From NCBI GenBank assembly GCA_030262725.1, contig JAJSZS010000015.1:1-46774 (forward strand): a DNA stretch of 46,774 nucleotides. The letters are read 5' to 3'. The stretch comes from Candidatus Desulfofervidus auxilii (GTDB lineage: Bacteria > Desulfobacterota > Desulfofervidia > Desulfofervidales > Desulfofervidaceae). The translations under genes were made by a program, and so were the position numbers. Every line of letters starts with the position of its first letter. Position 1 is the first letter of the stretch. The notes beneath the pieces were generated by a model. The model saw nothing but the letters and a program-made list of their open reading frames with translations, made no database searches and was not told where the DNA came from. Of the stretch, positions 44,629 to 46,774 are shown piece after piece.

Positions 44629-45327
44629 ATGCCCAGGACAAAAAAATTAACAGAAAGTGCTGAAGATTGCCTTGAGGCAATTTATGTCCTGAGTAAAACA
44701 AAAAAAGTTGTACGTGTAAAAGATATTGCAAAACATCTTAACACAAAGATGGCTTCAATAGTTGTAGGTTTGAAAACACTTGCAGAAAAGGGATTAGTAG
44801 AGCATGAGCATTATGGTTATGTAGAATTGACACCAGCTGGGGAAGAAATTGCTAAAAAGGTTCATTATCGCCACCAGTTGCTTTTTGAATTCTTTCATGA
44901 GACTTTAGGTTTGCCTGAAAAAGTTGCAGATAGAGATGCTTGTAGACTTGAGCATTATCTTTCTGCTGAAGGACTAGAAAGAATAATAAAATTTATTGAA
45001 TTTGTGAAAAGCTGTCCAGAAGGTGCTCCTACTTGGCTGACAAATTTTTACTATTTCCTTCAATATGGCCATTATCCAAAAACTTGCATCCAAAAACTTG
45101 AAAAATCAATTGTTTCTCTTGATCAATTGAGTTCTGTTCAAGGTGAAGTAATTAAATTAGGGGGAAAGGCTAGTTTTAAACAAGCTCTATTGAAAAAAGG
45201 GTTTGTTCCAGGGGCTGTGGTAAAAATAGAAGAGAGAACAGTTGAAGGATTAAAGGCAAAAATAGGAAAAAAACAACATTTTCTCACATCTGAAGAAGCT
45301 AAGCAAATATTTGTTAAAGAGATTTAA
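44629..45327 (+). CDS. DtxR/MntR-family metal-dependent regulator with FeoA-like domain
   Basis: The N-terminal winged helix (SAEDCLEAIYVLSKT, then RVKDIAKHLNTKMASIVVGLKTLAEKGLV) and the dimerisation region (RHQLLFEFFHETLGLP, then CRLEHYLSAEGLERI) match the DtxR family. The C-terminal 80 residues resemble an SH3/FeoA domain (FVPGAVVKIEERT). It probably represses iron- or manganese-related genes when metal is bound. The Glu/His metal ligands HRHQLL and CRLEH are partly conserved. No iron transport gene is next to it. Confidence 0.85.
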   Translation: MPRTKKLTESAEDCLEAIYVLSKTKKVVRVKDIAKHLNTKMASIVVGLKTLAEKGLVEHEHYGYVELTPAGEEIAKKVHYRHQLLFEFFHETLGLPEKVADRDACRLEHYLSAEGLERIIKFIEFVKSCPEGAPTWLTNFYYFLQYGHYPKTCIQKLEKSIVSLDQLSSVQGEVIKLGGKASFKQALLKKGFVPGAVVKIEERTVEGLKAKIGKKQHFLTSEEAKQIFVKEI

Positions 45328-45338
45328 ATAAAAAAATT

Positions 45339-46229
45339 TTGTTAAAAAAATCTTTAATAACAACTCTGATATTTATTTGGTGTGCATTAACTTTAGCAAG
45401 TGATTTTAAAATATTCTTTTTAAACGTTGGTGAGGGAGAAGCCATATATATAGAAACACCTAATACACAAAAGGTATTAATAGATAGTGGAAACCTTATT
45501 AGTGGATATAAAGTAGTTAATTTTCTTAAAAGAAAAGGTATAGAAGAAATTGATTTTTTAATTATTACCCATCCACACCTTGACCATATGGGAGGAATTT
45601 TTCATGTGTTACAGCATATAAAAGTAAAGAGATGTTATGATAATGGTCAACCATTGCCAAAAAATAACGATATATATAGATGGTATAATGACCTTTTTAG
45701 AAAAGACAATTATAAGCCATTAAAAGCTGGTGAAAAAATTATATTAGGAAATGTAATTATTAATGTCCTCTCTCCTGAAAAATTTACATCTGATTGGAAT
45801 GCAAATTCACTAGTGCTTAAAATCAATTACGGAGAGACCTCTTTTCTTTTGATGGGTGATGCAAATATTAAAGTAGAAAAAATGCTTTTAGAAAAAAACA
45901 TAAATCTTAAAGCGGATGTTCTTAAGGTGGGTCATCATGGAGCTAAAGATGCATCGTCTGAAAGATTTATAGAAGCCGTATCTCCTCAATATGCAGTTAT
46001 CTCAATTGATGAAAACAATATTAGAGGTTATCCTGCTGTAAGTGTAATAAAGAGATTTCAAAGTAAAGGTATTAAACTATTTTTTACTTATCGAGATGGA
46101 GATATAATATTTAAAAGCAATGGTAAAAATATTTTTATCTATTCTTTTGAGTTCCCCAAAAAACTAATAGACCAACAACACTACCCATTGCATTTAAAAT
46201 TATATCATACCACGCAAAGGATCTACTAG
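45339..46229 (+). CDS. Secreted ComEC/Rec2-like metallo-beta-lactamase protein
   Basis: The protein starts with a clear signal peptide (MLKKSLITTLIFIWCALTLAS), which supports the TTG start at 45339 despite a missing Shine-Dalgarno. The rest is an MBL domain like the C-terminal domain of ComEC: FLNVGEGEAIYIETP, the ligand motif THPHLDHMGG, LLMGDANIK and VGHHGAKDASS. It may be a periplasmic or extracellular nuclease-like hydrolase; no competence membrane domain is attached. The last 95 bases overlap the convergent VanZ-like gene. Confidence 0.8.
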   Translation: MLKKSLITTLIFIWCALTLASDFKIFFLNVGEGEAIYIETPNTQKVLIDSGNLISGYKVVNFLKRKGIEEIDFLIITHPHLDHMGGIFHVLQHIKVKRCYDNGQPLPKNNDIYRWYNDLFRKDNYKPLKAGEKIILGNVIINVLSPEKFTSDWNANSLVLKINYGETSFLLMGDANIKVEKMLLEKNINLKADVLKVGHHGAKDASSERFIEAVSPQYAVISIDENNIRGYPAVSVIKRFQSKGIKLFFTYRDGDIIFKSNGKNIFIYSFEFPKKLIDQQHYPLHLKLYHTTQRIY

Positions 46230-46641
46230 GAAGAATCCCTTGATATAATTCATCAAAGATTCCTATAAATGTGGCATAGAGAAAAGATTTTAAATATGGA
46301 TCTTTAGTATTTTTAATAAGTGCTTTTGCTAAAAGAAACCCTAAAATAGCATACTCTGGCAAATGAGTATATTCATAAGGATTTGGAAGAAATTGATAGA
46401 TAATGAAATTAATAATAAAAATAGCACTTATACCTATTAAAAAAGGGAAAAATTTTGAGCGATAAGAGATAAAAAGCCATCCTGACATAATGAATAATAA
46501 AAAAGCAATCATAATTTCAATTATTAAGACAAAATGTGCTACTGAAGCTCTTGGCCAATATTTAGAAGCAAATTGAATTATATTGGGAAGAAAGGGTGTT
46601 ATTATGAATAAAAAAAGAGTATAAAAAATAACTACCTTCAT
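46135..46641 (-). CDS. VanZ-like integral membrane protein
   Basis: This is a 168-residue protein with about four or five transmembrane helices (VVIFYTLFLFIITPFLP, IEIMIAFLLFIMSGWLFI, FLIGISAIFIINFIIY). The VanZ family hallmarks are visible: HLPEYAILGFLLAKAL and the acidic IGIFDELYQGILPSRSFAWYDIILNAMGSVVG (seen as FDELYQGILPSRSFAWYDI). The function of VanZ-like proteins is unclear. The 3' end overlaps the ComEC-like gene by 95 bases. Confidence 0.85.
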   Translation of the reverse strand: MKVVIFYTLFLFIITPFLPNIIQFASKYWPRASVAHFVLIIEIMIAFLLFIMSGWLFISYRSKFFPFLIGISAIFIINFIIYQFLPNPYEYTHLPEYAILGFLLAKALIKNTKDPYLKSFLYATFIGIFDELYQGILPSRSFAWYDIILNAMGSVVGLLVFWGTQKNR

Positions 46642-46660
46642 GAACTCACCATTTTCAGAT

Positions 46661-46693
46661 TTGTCAGTATAATGTAAACTTATACAAAATCAA
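46661..46693. promoter_or_regulatory. Divergent promoters between the VanZ-like and DegT/DnrJ genes
   Basis: On minus, TTGATT (46693-46688) and TATACT (46671-46666) are 16 bases apart, 25 bases from the VanZ-like ATG. On plus, TTGTCA (46661-46666) and TACAAA (46683-46688) form a weaker, overlapping candidate for the next gene. Confidence 0.35.
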
Positions 46694-46708
46694 GTTCAGG
46701 AGGAATAA

Positions 46709-46774
46709 GTGAATATACCATTACTTGATCTTAAAGCTCAATATAGGTCTATTAAAGATGAAATAAAGCAAGCA
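46709..46774 (+). CDS. DegT/DnrJ/EryC1/StrS-type aminotransferase, N-terminal fragment
   Basis: Only the first 22 codons lie in the window, starting at GTG with a good CAGGAGGA Shine-Dalgarno. The N-terminus NIPLLDLKAQYRSIKDEI is the standard opening of PLP-dependent sugar aminotransferases of this family, which make amino sugars for surface polysaccharides. The family name is based on this short stretch only. The gene runs off the right edge. Confidence 0.75.
   Translation, partial: MNIPLLDLKAQYRSIKDEIKQA

Overview
The window is AT-rich bacterial chromosome with densely packed genes, many sharing ATGA or TAATG junctions. Flagellar and chemotaxis genes sit beside Hdr/Mvh electron-transfer genes with double-length HdrA proteins and a selenocysteine-containing MvhD. 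Together with an archaeal-type trehalose synthase and a DUF3782 nuclease, this suggests an anaerobic, probably thermophilic Desulfobacterota-like bacterium. A relative of Candidatus Desulfofervidus is my best guess; this is inference from gene content, not a database match. I saw no rRNA, tRNA, CRISPR array, insertion sequence or prophage.

Layout. (1) 1-9.7 kb, plus strand: surface-sugar genes. They comprise a GT4-GT2-TPR fusion glycosyltransferase, an MNT/HEPN pair whose HEPN partner looks damaged, RmlC, an SDR epimerase, RmlD, an unexpected LutB-like iron-sulfur protein, long-form RmlA, and a GT2-TPR glycosyltransferase directly ahead of flagellin. RmlB is not in the window. (2) 9.7-13.4 kb: flagellin, FlaG, FliD, FliS, a FliT-like coiled-coil protein and a small FlgM-like protein. 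(3) 13.3-26.8 kb: c-di-GMP and chemotaxis genes. They comprise an HD-GYP protein, PilZ, CheX, CheY, a CheC-like/CBS fusion, CheA with two Hpt domains, CheW, a soluble poly-HAMP receptor, CheR, CheD, an HDOD protein, a second CheY/CheX pair and CheB. A phage-type S24 repressor on the minus strand splits CheA from CheW. (4) 26.9-34.2 kb: mixed housekeeping genes, namely MerR, DUF3782 nuclease, DUF5752 plus TreT, QueF, Tmk, HolB, a GDT1-like membrane protein, Nudix, QueD and a class IV aminotransferase. (5) 34.3-43.9 kb: mvhG-mvhA on plus converge on hdrC-hdrA-hdrA-mvhD on minus, meeting at a shared hairpin. (6) 43.9-46.8 kb: a metallo-beta-lactamase-fold hydrolase, a DtxR-family regulator, a secreted ComEC-like hydrolase, a VanZ-like membrane protein and the start of a DegT/DnrJ aminotransferase.

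The most notable region is (5). MvhD appears as two reading frames only because an in-frame UGA at 37102-37104 is read as stop. The residue context, the uninterrupted downstream frame and a well-placed bacterial SECIS hairpin show it is one 252-residue selenoprotein. Its presumed partner MvhA ends exactly where the DPCxxC nickel-ligand motif should begin (RAYAP-stop), so it cannot form a normal NiFe site alone. The locus therefore looks like an Hdr-Mvh electron-transfer complex that is either not a hydrogenase or needs a separately encoded VhuU-like peptide.
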